The notes under the pieces are model-generated. The model searched no databases and was not told where the DNA came from. It saw only the letters and a program-made list of their open reading frames with translations. This document shows, piece after piece, positions 1 to 7,507 of a stretch of 11,458 nt of DNA (positions within the stretch are counted from its first letter, which is position 1; every line of letters begins with the position of its first letter). The stretch is from a bacterium UBP3_UBA6266 (GTDB taxonomy: Bacteria; Auribacterota; UBA6266), in the NCBI GenBank assembly GCA_002440765.1, contig DJVC01000025.1:12874-24331 (forward strand). The letters run 5' to 3'. A program made the position numbers and the translations under genes.

Positions 1-1
1 G

Positions 2-1120
2 GGAGCCGCTGATTTTATTTCCGGCCGGGCCGATGAAATCAGCGGCATGGAAATATTGGACGAGAATACAATAATCATAACGCTGGAAGAAGCGTTTACA
101 CCTTTCTTAAGCCTTCTCGCTATGCCCAATGCTTCGATAATAAAAATACGCGGCAAAGAAATAACAGGGTGCGGCCCGTATAAACTGGGTCAGTGGGCAA
201 GGGGCGAAAAAATCGTACTGGAGGAAAATCCTGAATATTCAGGCGGAGATGCCCGTGTAAAAAGAATACTGTACCGCGTAATCCCCAATGACTTTACCGC
301 TGTATCTGAGTTCAGGCAGGGAAAGCTTGATATTATGGGGCTGAATATCCCGATGCTGGATGCCCTTGAAAAAACGGGCTATAAGGATTTATTTTATTCT
401 AAGCCCGGGCTGAACACCTATTATGTGGGTTTTAATTGCCGGAAAGAGCCGTTTAATGATGTCAATGCGAGAAAAATATTTGTAAAAGCCGTAGATAAAA
501 AACAGATAATAAAACATGTTTTTAATTCCAGGGTTGAACCCGCATATTCCCCGGTTCCGCCGGTTCTCCTGTATGACGGGCTTTGGGCAATGGAGAATAG
601 TTATGTAGAGGCCGCCGGAAAAGGCGCTTTTAACAGGCCTTTTAAACTTTTGATAAATACGAGCGATGAAATGCAGTCGATTGCCGAAATCTGCCAGCAC
701 TTCTGGAAAAAGCGGGGAATCAAGATTGAAATAGCGCAAAGAGATTGGAACGGCTTTAAAGAAGCTTTAAATAATTCCGAGTTTGATATATTTATCCTTT
801 CATGGTGGGCGGATTATCCCGATGCGGAAAATTTTCTTTATCCCACTTTTTACTCCGGAAACCTTGGTTCCGCCGGGAATAGAACCGGATATTCAAATGC
901 GGAGTTTGACAGATTGATAACCGAAGCGAGAGCTGAAATCAACACTGAAACCAGGCAAAACCTGTACAGAGGGGCCGCGGATATAATTGTTGAGGATTCC
1001 CCGTGGATTTTTCTGTGGCACAAAAAAGATTATTGTGTTGTCCAGCCATGGGTTAAGGGCTTTAAAATGTTCCCCCTGTATTATTCCGATAAGGGTACGG
1101 GAATAAAAATAACACACTGA
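2..1120 (+). CDS. ABC transporter substrate-binding protein, family 5 (DppA/OppA type), 5'-truncated
   Basis: This is the extracytoplasmic solute-binding component of a peptide/oligosaccharide ABC importer. The reading frame is open to the window edge: the bases before the first ATG (47) translate as GADFISGRADEISG, a stretch typical of the middle of the first lobe of these proteins, so the ATG at 47 is internal and the true start and signal peptide lie upstream. Family features seen include GCGPYKLGQW followed by a charged strand, VKRILYRVIPNDFTAVSEF with a run of QGKLD, and near the C-terminus FILSWWADYPDAENFLYP and TGYSNAEFDRLI. About 370 residues remain of a usual 500-550. The WWADYPDAENF motif resembles peptide binders, but some family 5 proteins bind oligosaccharides, so the ligand is uncertain. 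The permease genes follow 55 bases downstream, as expected for a dpp/opp operon. Confidence 0.93.
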   Translation, partial: GAADFISGRADEISGMEILDENTIIITLEEAFTPFLSLLAMPNASIIKIRGKEITGCGPYKLGQWARGEKIVLEENPEYSGGDARVKRILYRVIPNDFTAVSEFRQGKLDIMGLNIPMLDALEKTGYKDLFYSKPGLNTYYVGFNCRKEPFNDVNARKIFVKAVDKKQIIKHVFNSRVEPAYSPVPPVLLYDGLWAMENSYVEAAGKGAFNRPFKLLINTSDEMQSIAEICQHFWKKRGIKIEIAQRDWNGFKEALNNSEFDIFILSWWADYPDAENFLYPTFYSGNLGSAGNRTGYSNAEFDRLITEARAEINTETRQNLYRGAADIIVEDSPWIFLWHKKDYCVVQPWVKGFKMFPLYYSDKGTGIKITH

Positions 1121-1175
1121 CGGATTTTTCAGTTGCTGTTCTGCTTTTGTATATTGTTAAATATTATGTAAAGAC

Positions 1176-2096
1176 ATGAGAAATTTTATTATCAGAAGAC
1201 TTATTCTGGCTGTTTTGACTTTGACGGTTATTATTACACTTGTCTTTGCTCTCACGCGTTTCATTCCCGGAGATCCCGTATACAGTTTTGTAGGCAGAAG
1301 GGCGGACAGGGACACATTGAACCAGGTCAGGAGCGCCTATGGGTTGGACAACCCCGTCTCAACTCAGTTTTTCTGTTATGTCGGGCAGTTGTTAAAAGGT
1401 AATCTTGGTTATTCTTATGTAACGGGCCAGCCGGTCGGGAAATTAATCATAGACCGTTTTCCGAATACACTGAAACTAGCCCTGACAGCGATGATATTCG
1501 CCACGGTGACGGGGTTGCTGCTGGGCCTGCTTTCGGCATCATATCCCGGCGGCGCTGTAGACAGATTTTGCGTGCTGCTCTCGATTTCGGGGATATCAGT
1601 GCCCGTTTTCTGGTTCGGTCTTATATTAATTATCATCTTTTCCAATATGCTGGGGTGGCTTCCTTCTTCCGGAATGGGTAATTTTACGTATATCGTTCTG
1701 CCCGCCCTTACTCTGGGTACCCGGTCGGCGGCTTATATTGCGAGGATAACAAGAACAAGCGTCATGGAAGTTTTGGGAGAAAATTTTGTAATAACGGCCA
1801 GAGCAAAAGGACTGAGCAAAAACAGGATTTTATTTAAACACATCCTGAAAAATGCGTTAATACCGGTAGTCACTTTAATAGGAGTTGACCTAGGGAGTTA
1901 TCTGAACGGGTCGGTCTTGACAGAGACGATTTTCGGATGGAATGGCGTCGGCAATCTTGCCTTGACCGGTATTATGAACAGGGATTATCCTCTGATAATG
2001 GGCACGGTGCTGGTTGGCTCCTTCATTTTTATATGCGCAAATATTATAGTCGACATCTCTTATTCGTTTTTTAACCCGAAGATAACTTATGAATAA
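1176..2096 (+). CDS. dppB: ABC transporter permease, DppB/OppB type
   Basis: Inner-membrane permease subunit of the peptide/oligosaccharide importer (BPD_transp_1 family). The 306-residue length is normal for DppB. The N-terminus has the family pattern of a positively charged start, a long hydrophobic helix (residues about 10-30) and RFIPGDPV, followed by a periplasmic region with the QYGLDNP-like segment AYGLDNPVSTQF. Further hydrophobic helices lie near residues 97-120, 130-155, 168-190, 228-250 and 272-295. The cytoplasmic EAA loop that contacts the ATPase is at about residues 206-226, with ARAKGL followed by HILKNAL. The start at ATG 1176 gives the conserved N-terminus, although no strong Shine-Dalgarno sequence precedes it. 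The stop overlaps the start of the next gene by 8 bases, indicating translational coupling. Substrate specificity cannot be read from the permease, and the gene symbol reflects family resemblance only. Confidence 0.94.
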   Translation: MRNFIIRRLILAVLTLTVIITLVFALTRFIPGDPVYSFVGRRADRDTLNQVRSAYGLDNPVSTQFFCYVGQLLKGNLGYSYVTGQPVGKLIIDRFPNTLKLALTAMIFATVTGLLLGLLSASYPGGAVDRFCVLLSISGISVPVFWFGLILIIIFSNMLGWLPSSGMGNFTYIVLPALTLGTRSAAYIARITRTSVMEVLGENFVITARAKGLSKNRILFKHILKNALIPVVTLIGVDLGSYLNGSVLTETIFGWNGVGNLALTGIMNRDYPLIMGTVLVGSFIFICANIIVDISYSFFNPKITYE

Positions 2097-2925
2097 AAGA
2101 ACAAAATATTTCTTAAGGAATAATAAATTGCCGGTTTTTCTCGCGGCAATCCTTTTCCTGATTGTTTTAGCGGCCGTGTTTGCTCCCTGGATTGTTCCTC
2201 ATGACCCTTATGAGATAAACCTGGAAAAAGCGAAAGAACCTCCTCAAAAAACGTATCCGTTCGGTACGGACGCGCAGGGTAGATGTATTTTAAGCCGTAT
2301 GATTTACGGCGCGAGAATATCTCTTTTCGTGGGTTTTGCCGCGACTGTTTCTGCGCTGGTTATCGGTATTTTATTCGGGACGGTGGCGGCTTATTTCGGC
2401 GGAGTCGCGGATAACATTATAACATTTTTAATCGATGTTACGCTTTCCCTTCCGGGTCTGCTTGTCGCAATCGCGATAACGGTCGTTTTTGAACCGGGAA
2501 TCTCAACTGTGCTGACAGCGCTGTGCATCGTCGGCTGGGCGGGTTTTGCCAGGATAATACGTTCCAGCGTGATTTCCATAAAAGGCCGGGATTATGTTAC
2601 CTCCGCGCTTGTGCTCGGGTTATCGCGAAAACTGATTATGTTAAAATACATCCTTCCCAATATTGTCCCGATAATTTTCATAACAGCCAGCCTCAGGATA
2701 GGAGTCTTTATTTTATCCGAAGCTTCACTTTCTTTCCTGGGTTTGGGTATAAGCCCGCCTGAGCCTACCTGGGGAGGGATGATTGCCTCAAGCGTAAATT
2801 ATGTGGAGACCGCGCCCTGGATGGCATTTTTTCCGGGTGTTGCCCTTGCTGTCACAATATTCTGTTTTAACCTGATTGGGGACAGTATAAAAGATTACGT
2901 TAATGTTTTGGATAACCGTATCTGA
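2089..2925 (+). CDS. dppC: ABC transporter permease, DppC/OppC type
   Basis: Second inner-membrane permease subunit, partner of the preceding DppB-like protein. It has 278 residues, normal for DppC. It begins with the OppC_N pattern: a short charged N-terminus, one helix (residues about 14-35) and the motif APWIVPHDPYEINL, followed by YPFGTDAQGRCILSRMIYGA, which marks the junction to the BPD_transp_1 domain. The EAA loop is at about residues 170-190, with LVLGLSR and YILPNIVP. The C-terminus has the usual SLSFLGLGISPPEPTWGGM and GDSIKDYVNVLDNR segments. ATG 2089 overlaps the preceding stop codon region by 8 bases. No ATP-binding subunits follow, so they must come from upstream or from another locus. 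Confidence 0.95.
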   Translation: MNKRTKYFLRNNKLPVFLAAILFLIVLAAVFAPWIVPHDPYEINLEKAKEPPQKTYPFGTDAQGRCILSRMIYGARISLFVGFAATVSALVIGILFGTVAAYFGGVADNIITFLIDVTLSLPGLLVAIAITVVFEPGISTVLTALCIVGWAGFARIIRSSVISIKGRDYVTSALVLGLSRKLIMLKYILPNIVPIIFITASLRIGVFILSEASLSFLGLGISPPEPTWGGMIASSVNYVETAPWMAFFPGVALAVTIFCFNLIGDSIKDYVNVLDNRI

Positions 2926-2950
2926 AAAACTTTAAGGACGGTATTGAATA

Positions 2951-3715
2951 ATGCGGATTTACTCATGGAATGTGAATGGACTGAGAGCGGTTGCCGGCAA
3001 AGGGTTTAAAAAGTGGTTTTTGTCCGAAAAACCGGATATTTTATGCCTGCAGGAAACAAAAGCGGATATAAGCCAGCTGCCGAAAAATATAACCGGTATA
3101 GAAGGGTATGAATTTTACGCGGCTTCATCCGAAAAAAAAGGGTACAGCGGCGTAGCCGTGTATACGAAGATCCGGCCGTTATCCGTCAAAACCGGCATAG
3201 GAGTGAGCAAATTTGACGCCGAGGGGAGAATGCTGATTTTAAATTTTCCGGAATTCACCTTATTGAATATATATTTTCCCAATGGACAGATGAGCGCCGA
3301 AAGGCTTAAGTATAAACTTGATTTTTGCGATGCGGTCCTGGATTATTGTATGAAACTGAAAAAATCCGGCCGTAAAATCATAATCTGCGGGGATTTTAAT
3401 ACGGCTCACAGGGAAATAGATTTAAAGAACCCCGGAGCGAATAAAAATTATTCAGGGTTCCTGCCTGTGGAAAGGGCATGGATAGACAGGTTGACCGAAC
3501 ATGGATTTGTTGACGCGTTCAGGATGCTTTATCCTGATACAATTCAATATTCATGGTGGAGTTACAGATATAGCGCCAGAAAGAAAAACATAGGCTGGCG
3601 CATAGATTATTATTTTGTTTCGGAAAATATATCCGGACAGGTTGAGGATTCAATGATTTTCAGTGATGTAACGGGTTCCGACCATTGTCCTATCGGTATA
3701 AAAATAAATGTATAG
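2951..3715 (+). CDS. xth: Exodeoxyribonuclease III / AP endonuclease (ExoIII, Xth family)
   Basis: A DNA repair enzyme of the endonuclease/exonuclease/phosphatase fold. It incises at abasic sites and removes 3' blocking groups in base excision repair, in the cytoplasm. The 254-residue length matches the family (about 250-270). Conserved residues are visible in order: SWNVNGLRA (N7), LQETKAD (metal-binding E35), [17 protein letters not shown] (Y108), [16 protein letters not shown] (D148 and N150), [17 protein letters not shown] (D219) and the C-terminal SDHCPI (D244 and H245 pair). No catalytic residue is missing. The AAGGA at 2934-2938 precedes the ATG with a spacing of 12 bases, somewhat long. 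It lies 25 bases after the permease gene with no terminator between, so it is probably co-transcribed, although the functions are unrelated. Confidence 0.96.
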   Translation: MRIYSWNVNGLRAVAGKGFKKWFLSEKPDILCLQETKADISQLPKNITGIEGYEFYAASSEKKGYSGVAVYTKIRPLSVKTGIGVSKFDAEGRMLILNFPEFTLLNIYFPNGQMSAERLKYKLDFCDAVLDYCMKLKKSGRKIIICGDFNTAHREIDLKNPGANKNYSGFLPVERAWIDRLTEHGFVDAFRMLYPDTIQYSWWSYRYSARKKNIGWRIDYYFVSENISGQVEDSMIFSDVTGSDHCPIGIKINV

Positions 3716-3757
3716 AATATGAAAAAACGTATAAAATTTACGGTGTAAAACCGGATT

Positions 3758-3773
3758 CGGGTATTTAAACCCG
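3758..3773 (+). terminator. Weak stem-loop after the exonuclease III gene
   Basis: CGGGT at 3758-3762 can pair with ACCCG at 3769-3773 around a 6-base AT-only loop. The sequence TATTTT follows shortly after at 3777-3782. This could be a weak intrinsic terminator for the importer-exonuclease unit or a structured leader of the small downstream gene. The stem is only 5 bp and the T-run is poor, so the call is tentative. Confidence 0.25.
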
Positions 3774-3802
3774 CGGTATTTTCAGGTAAAGGAGATTTTT
3801 AA

Positions 3803-4066
3803 ATGAGAATTTTGTTTTGTTTTTGTTTGCTTTTGCTTTTCCAGTCATTTTCGCTGTGTGACGAAGAGCCGCAAACGGGGGCCTGCACCGGGGACAGCTG
3901 TGGACTTCAGCAGGAAACCGGTTCCGGTCCTATCCTGAACGAGGAGCCTTTGCTCAGGACCCCCGAAGAAGAAAGGACAAACGAGACGATTAAACCGACG
4001 GAACTGAAAAAGATAAACCAGACAAATAAAACACCCGGAAACGATCCGTATGACAGCTGGGAATAG
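3803..4066 (+). CDS. Small secreted cysteine-containing protein, function unknown
   Basis: I do not recognise a family for this 87-residue protein. It is supported as a real gene by a strong Shine-Dalgarno sequence (AAAGGAG at 3788-3794, 8 bases before the ATG) and by a clear N-terminal export signal: residues 1-18 are a basic start followed by a hydrophobic core rich in Leu, Phe and Cys (C6, C8). A cysteine at 19 follows SFSL; the context is not a good lipobox, so type I secretion-signal cleavage near residue 19 or 20 is as likely as lipidation. The exported part has a CTGDSC segment (C28 and C33, spaced CX4C) and is then acidic and polar, low in hydrophobics, and probably disordered (Glu, Thr, Asn, Lys and Pro rich). 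It sits between the exonuclease gene and the sugar-enzyme promoter and may be a single-gene unit or the tail of the previous operon. Confidence 0.7.
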   Translation: MRILFCFCLLLLFQSFSLCDEEPQTGACTGDSCGLQQETGSGPILNEEPLLRTPEEERTNETIKPTELKKINQTNKTPGNDPYDSWE

Positions 4067-4090
4067 GGATGACGGGTGTTAAATTTAGGG

Positions 4091-4118
4091 TTGACAATTA
4101 TTAAAAGAGCATTATGAT
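4091..4118 (+). promoter_or_regulatory. Sigma-70 type promoter of the phosphorylase gene
   Basis: A consensus -35 box TTGACA at 4091-4096 and a near-consensus -10 box TATGAT at 4113-4118 are separated by 16 bases. Transcription should start near 4125, just before the palindromic operator at 4129-4142, giving a leader of about 50 bases before the ATG at 4175. Both boxes match sigma-70 consensus so well that this is probably a strong promoter held down by a repressor. Confidence 0.75.
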
Positions 4119-4128
4119 ATTACAGAAA

Positions 4129-4142
4129 TGTTAACGTTAACA
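4129..4142. promoter_or_regulatory. LacI-family type operator, copy 1
   Basis: The 14-base sequence TGTTAACGTTAACA is a perfect palindrome with a central CG, the usual layout of operators for LacI/GalR repressors. It overlaps the predicted transcription start region of the phosphorylase gene (centre about 10 bases after the predicted start), where bound repressor would block transcription. The identical sequence occurs at 7507-7520 upstream of the GH35 gene. No LacI-type gene is in the window. The family assignment is inferred from site symmetry and context. Confidence 0.8.
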
Positions 4143-4174
4143 CAACGTTCATCTGAATCACCGGAGAAGGGGAT

Positions 4175-4504
4175 ATGAAGAAAGCTGTTAATTATGAAGT
4201 AAACAATGCGGAATTTATTATTAATGATTACAATAATACAAAACCGTTTTCGAGTTTCTTTCCAAGCATAGCGGGTGTTTGGGGTCGCCCGATGTGGGTT
4301 TTCTATGTAAACCGCGGTCAGGCAATAGCGTGTATGGGGACAACCGATAAAAACGGAGCTATAACCGAATTTGTTGCCGCGAATAAGGCCTACAGGCTGA
4401 CATCTTCTCACGGTTTCAGGACATTTATAAAATCCGAAGGCAGATTCCATGAGCCTTTCAGGCAAAAGTTGGGGCAGGGAAACCTGTTCAGAAAATGCAC
4501 ATAA
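4175..4504 (+). CDS. GH94-like glycoside phosphorylase, N-terminal part (frame-broken)
   Basis: This 109-residue frame holds the start of the large phosphorylase that continues in another frame from 4495. The sequence from about residue 13, IINDYNNTKPFSSFFPSIAG, then PMWVFYVNRGQAIACMG and AYRLTSSHGFRTFIK, is the conserved N-terminal beta-sandwich start of the long (about 1100-residue) group of proteins usually labelled cellobiose phosphorylase. Residues up to about 107 fit that family, after which the frame ends at TAA 4502-4504. The start is ATG 4175, preceded by GGAG at 4163-4166 (8-base spacing). Joined to the next frame by one added base it gives a normal protein of about 1092 residues. 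As a separate 109-residue peptide it would be an incomplete domain with no expected activity of its own. Confidence 0.8.
   Translation: MKKAVNYEVNNAEFIINDYNNTKPFSSFFPSIAGVWGRPMWVFYVNRGQAIACMGTTDKNGAITEFVAANKAYRLTSSHGFRTFIKSEGRFHEPFRQKLGQGNLFRKCT
4453..4504 (+). other. Frame break between the two parts of the phosphorylase gene
   Basis: The N-terminal frame is open to TAA at 4502-4504. The frame of the main part is open only from 4453, because TGA lies at 4450-4452. The switch must therefore occur within these 52 bases. It is a -1 shift, equivalent to one missing base. The simplest site is the AAAA run at 4492-4495: five A residues would read Arg-Lys-Met-His-Ile-Thr and join both parts smoothly. 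No canonical X-XXY-YYZ slippery heptamer is present. ATG 4495 overlaps the stop of the first frame by 10 bases, so reinitiation is possible. Candidates are a real mutation, a sequencing or assembly indel, or translational coupling. Confidence 0.85.
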
Positions 4505-7449
4505 CTTCCGATAAATTGAAATTATTTGAAGCGGACAGCGCATCCGGTTTCGAAACAACCGTGGAATATTTTGCGATTCCCAACGAAGAAATACCTGCTT
4601 TCGCAAGGATCCTTAAGATAAAAAACATATCATCCGGTGCGAAGAAGATACAGTGTGTTGACGGCATGCCCGTTATTGAACCGTATGGCACAGGCGATTA
4701 CCTTTTGAAAAATATGAGCAGGCTTGCCGAAGGATGGTTCAGCGGAGTTGAGTTTTCGAAAAAATACGGGGTGCCGGCGTATAAACTCAGGGTTATCCCC
4801 GAAGATAATCCCGAAATAGAGGAAATCCGCGCCGCGAATTTTTACGGCGGTTTTGTGCGTAGCGCCTCCGGAAAAATCAGCATTCCTCCGTTCATAACGG
4901 ATCCGGAAGATGTTTTTGGCGAGTTTAAGGATTTTATCGAGCCGGAAGAGTTTATAAGCTCCGATGTCTTTAAGTTTTCTCACAGGGCCGAGGCGAGAAA
5001 TAAGACCCCTGCCGGCTTTGGATATTTCACATGCACATTAAAGCCCGGCGCCGAAGTTATTTATTATTCGGTTATAGGGAAAGTTAATGAACTGAAAGAT
5101 ATAGACACGTTTTTCAGCAGGATTTCCGGCAGAAAATATTTTGATAAAAAGAAAAAAGAAAGCGCGGATCTGATTGCATCAATAACCGATAAAATATTAA
5201 CAAAATCTTCTTCCCCCGAATTTGATAATTACTGCCGTCAGACATTCCTGGACAATTTGCTGAGGGGCGGCTTCCCTATCACCCTGAGCAACGGGTCAAA
5301 GAAAATGAATTATTATATTTATTCGAGAATACACGGTGACATGGAGAGAGAATATAATAATTTTGTAATTATGCCAGAATATTTTTCTCAGGGGACGGGA
5401 AACTACAGGGACGTAAACCAGAACAGACGTAATGATATCTTCTTTAACCCGCGCATAAAGGATGATGTCCTCTCCTGTTTTGTAAATTTACTGCAATCCG
5501 ACGGCTTTAACCCCCTTAAGATAGAGGGTTCTAAATTCCATATTTATAACCGGAATGATTTTCTGGCGTTGTTTAACAAAGGTGACAGGGCCGCAGTGGC
5601 GGAATTTATTTCAAAGCCGTTCAGCCTCGGCGGTTTTTTTAATATGCTTGAGCGTAATAAAATCCGGATCGGATCCGGGAAAAAGGAAAAAGTGCTGGAT
5701 AAAATTATTTCCTGCGGCAGAAAGATTGAATGCGCCTCGCCCGCCGTTGGTTACTGGTCCGACCACTGGCATTATAATATCGACCTTATAGAGGCGTTTC
5801 TGGCGGTATACCCCGAAAAAACCAAAGAGCTGCTTTTCAGAAAAAAGGATTTTGTTTACTACGATAATTATCTGGTTGTGCGTCCGCGCGGGGAAAAATA
5901 TGTGCTTTTTAATTCAAAACCGAGACAACTTAATGCTGTAACCGTGCACAAACAGAAAAAAGATATGATAGATAGAAGAAAAGACCGCAGGAATGAAATG
6001 AGAAATAAGTTTGGCCGGGGCGGTATATATAAGACTGTTTTGGTTGAAAAACTATTGTGCCTTGCGGCGAATAAATTCGCTTCCCTGGATTCTGCCGGCA
6101 TAGGCATTGAGATGGAATCGGATAAACCGAACTGGTGTGATGCTCTCAACGGCTTGCCCGGGCTTTTCGGCTCATCCATCGCCGAAACGATAGAACTTAA
6201 AAGATTAATCGTGTTCATATTGAACGCATTTGAGAAAGCGCCGGATAAAGACATCCTTTTATCCGGTGAAGTGGATGTTTTTCTCTCCGCTCTTGAAAAG
6301 TCCGCGTCAAAACACAGCGCGAACTCTTTCAGATTCTGGGATGAAAGACATAATGCTTTGGAAGATTACAGGAAAGTTACTCTGATGGGGTTTTCCGGAA
6401 AGCAGCGCAGAAAGCCGGTAAGAGAGCTTGAAAAAACGCTGAAAAATTTCCTTGCGGTGGTGGATAAAGGCATAAATAAAGCCATAGATTCAAAAACAGG
6501 GGTGATAAAAACAAACTTCGAAAGCATAGTTGAAAAATATGAAATTTTAAAAGAGAAAGGCAGGCCGAAAAAAAATTCCAACGGGCTAACCTGTATCAGG
6601 CCGTTGAAATTCAGGCACAGGGCGCTGCCTGATTTTCTTGAAGGTCCGGTACATTATCTGAGAGTGTGCAATGACGCGGGAAAAGCGGAAAGCTTTCACA
6701 ACGCAGTTGTAAAGAGCGGTCTTTACGATAAAAAGCTTGATATGTTAAAGGTCAACGCGCCCCTTACCGGAGAGGGAATAGACATAGGGAGAATAAATAT
6801 TTTTACAAGAGGGTGGCTTGAAAATGAGTCGATATGGCTCCATATGGAGTATAAATACCTGCTGGAACTTTTACGCTCGGGATTGGCAGGAGAGTTCTAC
6901 AGGATATCGAAAAAAGCCCTGGTTCCTTTTATGGATCCCGAGGTTTACGGCAGAAGCATATTCGAGAACTCTTCATTTATAGCAAGCAGCGCACATCCCG
7001 ACAGGAGAGTACACGGACAGGGTTTTGTTTCCAGGCTTTCCGGTTCAACCGCAGAGTTCTTATCAATCTGGATTTTCATAACTTCGGGTATTAAGCCGTT
7101 TAGTGTATCGGAAGGCAGGCTTTGTCTGAAGTTCAGACCCGCGATTGCTGCGGATATGTTTACAAAAGAAGCAAGCGGTGTAAAAATATATTTACCCGAC
7201 GGCTCAAAGGAAGAGGTGAATATTCCCGGGAACTGCTTTGCGTTCAAATTTCTCGGGAATACACTTGTCATATATCACAACCCCGACAGAAAAAATACAT
7301 TCGGCGTGAAAAAAGCGGCAATTGTTTCACATCTTCTTGAATATTATGACGGCAGAAAAAAAGAGCTGTTATCCGGGGAAGTGAAAGAGCCTTACGCATC
7401 TGATATAAGAAATGGCAAAGTCAGAAAAATAGATGTAATTCTTGCATAA
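4495..7449 (+). CDS. GH94-like glycoside phosphorylase, main part (clan GH-Q)
   Basis: A predicted cytoplasmic inverting phosphorylase that would split a beta-glycosidic bond with phosphate, releasing a sugar 1-phosphate. The 984 residues hold the rest of the N-terminal beta-sandwich (VEYFAIPNEEIPAF, VDGMPVIEPYG), a linker, the (alpha/alpha)6 barrel and a C-terminal beta region. Motifs: GTGNYRDVNQNRRNDIFFNP, GYWSDHWHYNIDLIEAF (around residue 423), PNWCDALNGL (D549, matching the WNDxLN catalytic acid of GH94) and HGQGFVSRLSGSTAEF (from H840, matching the phosphate-binding HG...SWLTGTAAW segment). Length and motifs fit the long group that includes 1,2-beta-oligoglucan phosphorylase and related to GH149/GH161. 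Substrate is not determinable here; the GH35 neighbour hints at a beta-galactoside or mixed beta-oligosaccharide. ATG 4495 is probably not the native start: residues before it are in the other frame. No signal peptide. Confidence 0.85.
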   Translation: MHITSDKLKLFEADSASGFETTVEYFAIPNEEIPAFARILKIKNISSGAKKIQCVDGMPVIEPYGTGDYLLKNMSRLAEGWFSGVEFSKKYGVPAYKLRVIPEDNPEIEEIRAANFYGGFVRSASGKISIPPFITDPEDVFGEFKDFIEPEEFISSDVFKFSHRAEARNKTPAGFGYFTCTLKPGAEVIYYSVIGKVNELKDIDTFFSRISGRKYFDKKKKESADLIASITDKILTKSSSPEFDNYCRQTFLDNLLRGGFPITLSNGSKKMNYYIYSRIHGDMEREYNNFVIMPEYFSQGTGNYRDVNQNRRNDIFFNPRIKDDVLSCFVNLLQSDGFNPLKIEGSKFHIYNRNDFLALFNKGDRAAVAEFISKPFSLGGFFNMLERNKIRIGSGKKEKVLDKIISCGRKIECASPAVGYWSDHWHYNIDLIEAFLAVYPEKTKELLFRKKDFVYYDNYLVVRPRGEKYVLFNSKPRQLNAVTVHKQKKDMIDRRKDRRNEMRNKFGRGGIYKTVLVEKLLCLAANKFASLDSAGIGIEMESDKPNWCDALNGLPGLFGSSIAETIELKRLIVFILNAFEKAPDKDILLSGEVDVFLSALEKSASKHSANSFRFWDERHNALEDYRKVTLMGFSGKQRRKPVRELEKTLKNFLAVVDKGINKAIDSKTGVIKTNFESIVEKYEILKEKGRPKKNSNGLTCIRPLKFRHRALPDFLEGPVHYLRVCNDAGKAESFHNAVVKSGLYDKKLDMLKVNAPLTGEGIDIGRINIFTRGWLENESIWLHMEYKYLLELLRSGLAGEFYRISKKALVPFMDPEVYGRSIFENSSFIASSAHPDRRVHGQGFVSRLSGSTAEFLSIWIFITSGIKPFSVSEGRLCLKFRPAIAADMFTKEASGVKIYLPDGSKEEVNIPGNCFAFKFLGNTLVIYHNPDRKNTFGVKKAAIVSHLLEYYDGRKKELLSGEVKEPYASDIRNGKVRKIDVILA

Positions 7450-7478
7450 AATTCATGCGGATAATATCCTTGCCGGTA

Positions 7479-7507
7479 TTGACAAAGAGCTTTGAATATG
7501 GGAAAAT
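7479..7507 (+). promoter_or_regulatory. Probable promoter of the GH35 gene
   Basis: A consensus -35 box TTGACA lies at 7479-7484. With a 17-base spacer the -10 position is GAAAAT at 7502-7507, matching TATAAT at four of six places. The last base of this box is the first base of the palindromic operator, so promoter and operator overlap. The -10 box is weaker than in the promoter at 4091, and the exact element is less certain. Readthrough from the phosphorylase gene is also possible, since no convincing terminator lies between them. Confidence 0.55.

Noticed and set aside
1116..1133. ACTGA at 1116-1120 pairs with TCAGT at 1129-1133 with a T-run in the loop, as a possible partial terminator between the binding protein and permease genes.
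   Set aside because: The stem is only 5 bp, GC-poor, and the T-run is in the loop rather than after the stem.
3730..3737. TATAAAAT before the small secreted gene as a -10 box.
   Set aside because: No -35-like sequence at suitable spacing; the AT-rich context makes a chance match likely.
4030..4080. AACACCCG (4030-4037) and CGGGTGTT (4073-4080) are an 8-base inverted pair around the end of the small secreted gene, as a possible terminator.
   Set aside because: The loop of 35 bases is too long for a typical intrinsic terminator and no T-run follows; an 8-base pair at this distance may be chance.
4144..4149. A second AACGTT core just downstream of operator copy 1, as a possible half or auxiliary operator.
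   Set aside because: Only the 6-base core matches; the flanking bases show no match to the 14-base palindrome.
4486..4496. Programmed -1 ribosomal frameshift site in the phosphorylase gene.
   Set aside because: There is no X-XXY-YYZ heptamer and only four A residues; I kept the frame break as a finding but do not claim programmed recoding.
5868..6254. Minus-strand open frame of 128 codons inside the phosphorylase gene.
   Set aside because: It lies fully inside a well-supported gene, has no ribosome binding site, and its sequence is low-complexity (Ser, Leu, Phe rich), as expected for an antisense shadow.
7444..7458. GCAT/ATGC hairpin at the end of the phosphorylase gene as a terminator.
   Set aside because: Only 4 bp of stem with no T-run; readthrough into the GH35 gene is equally possible.
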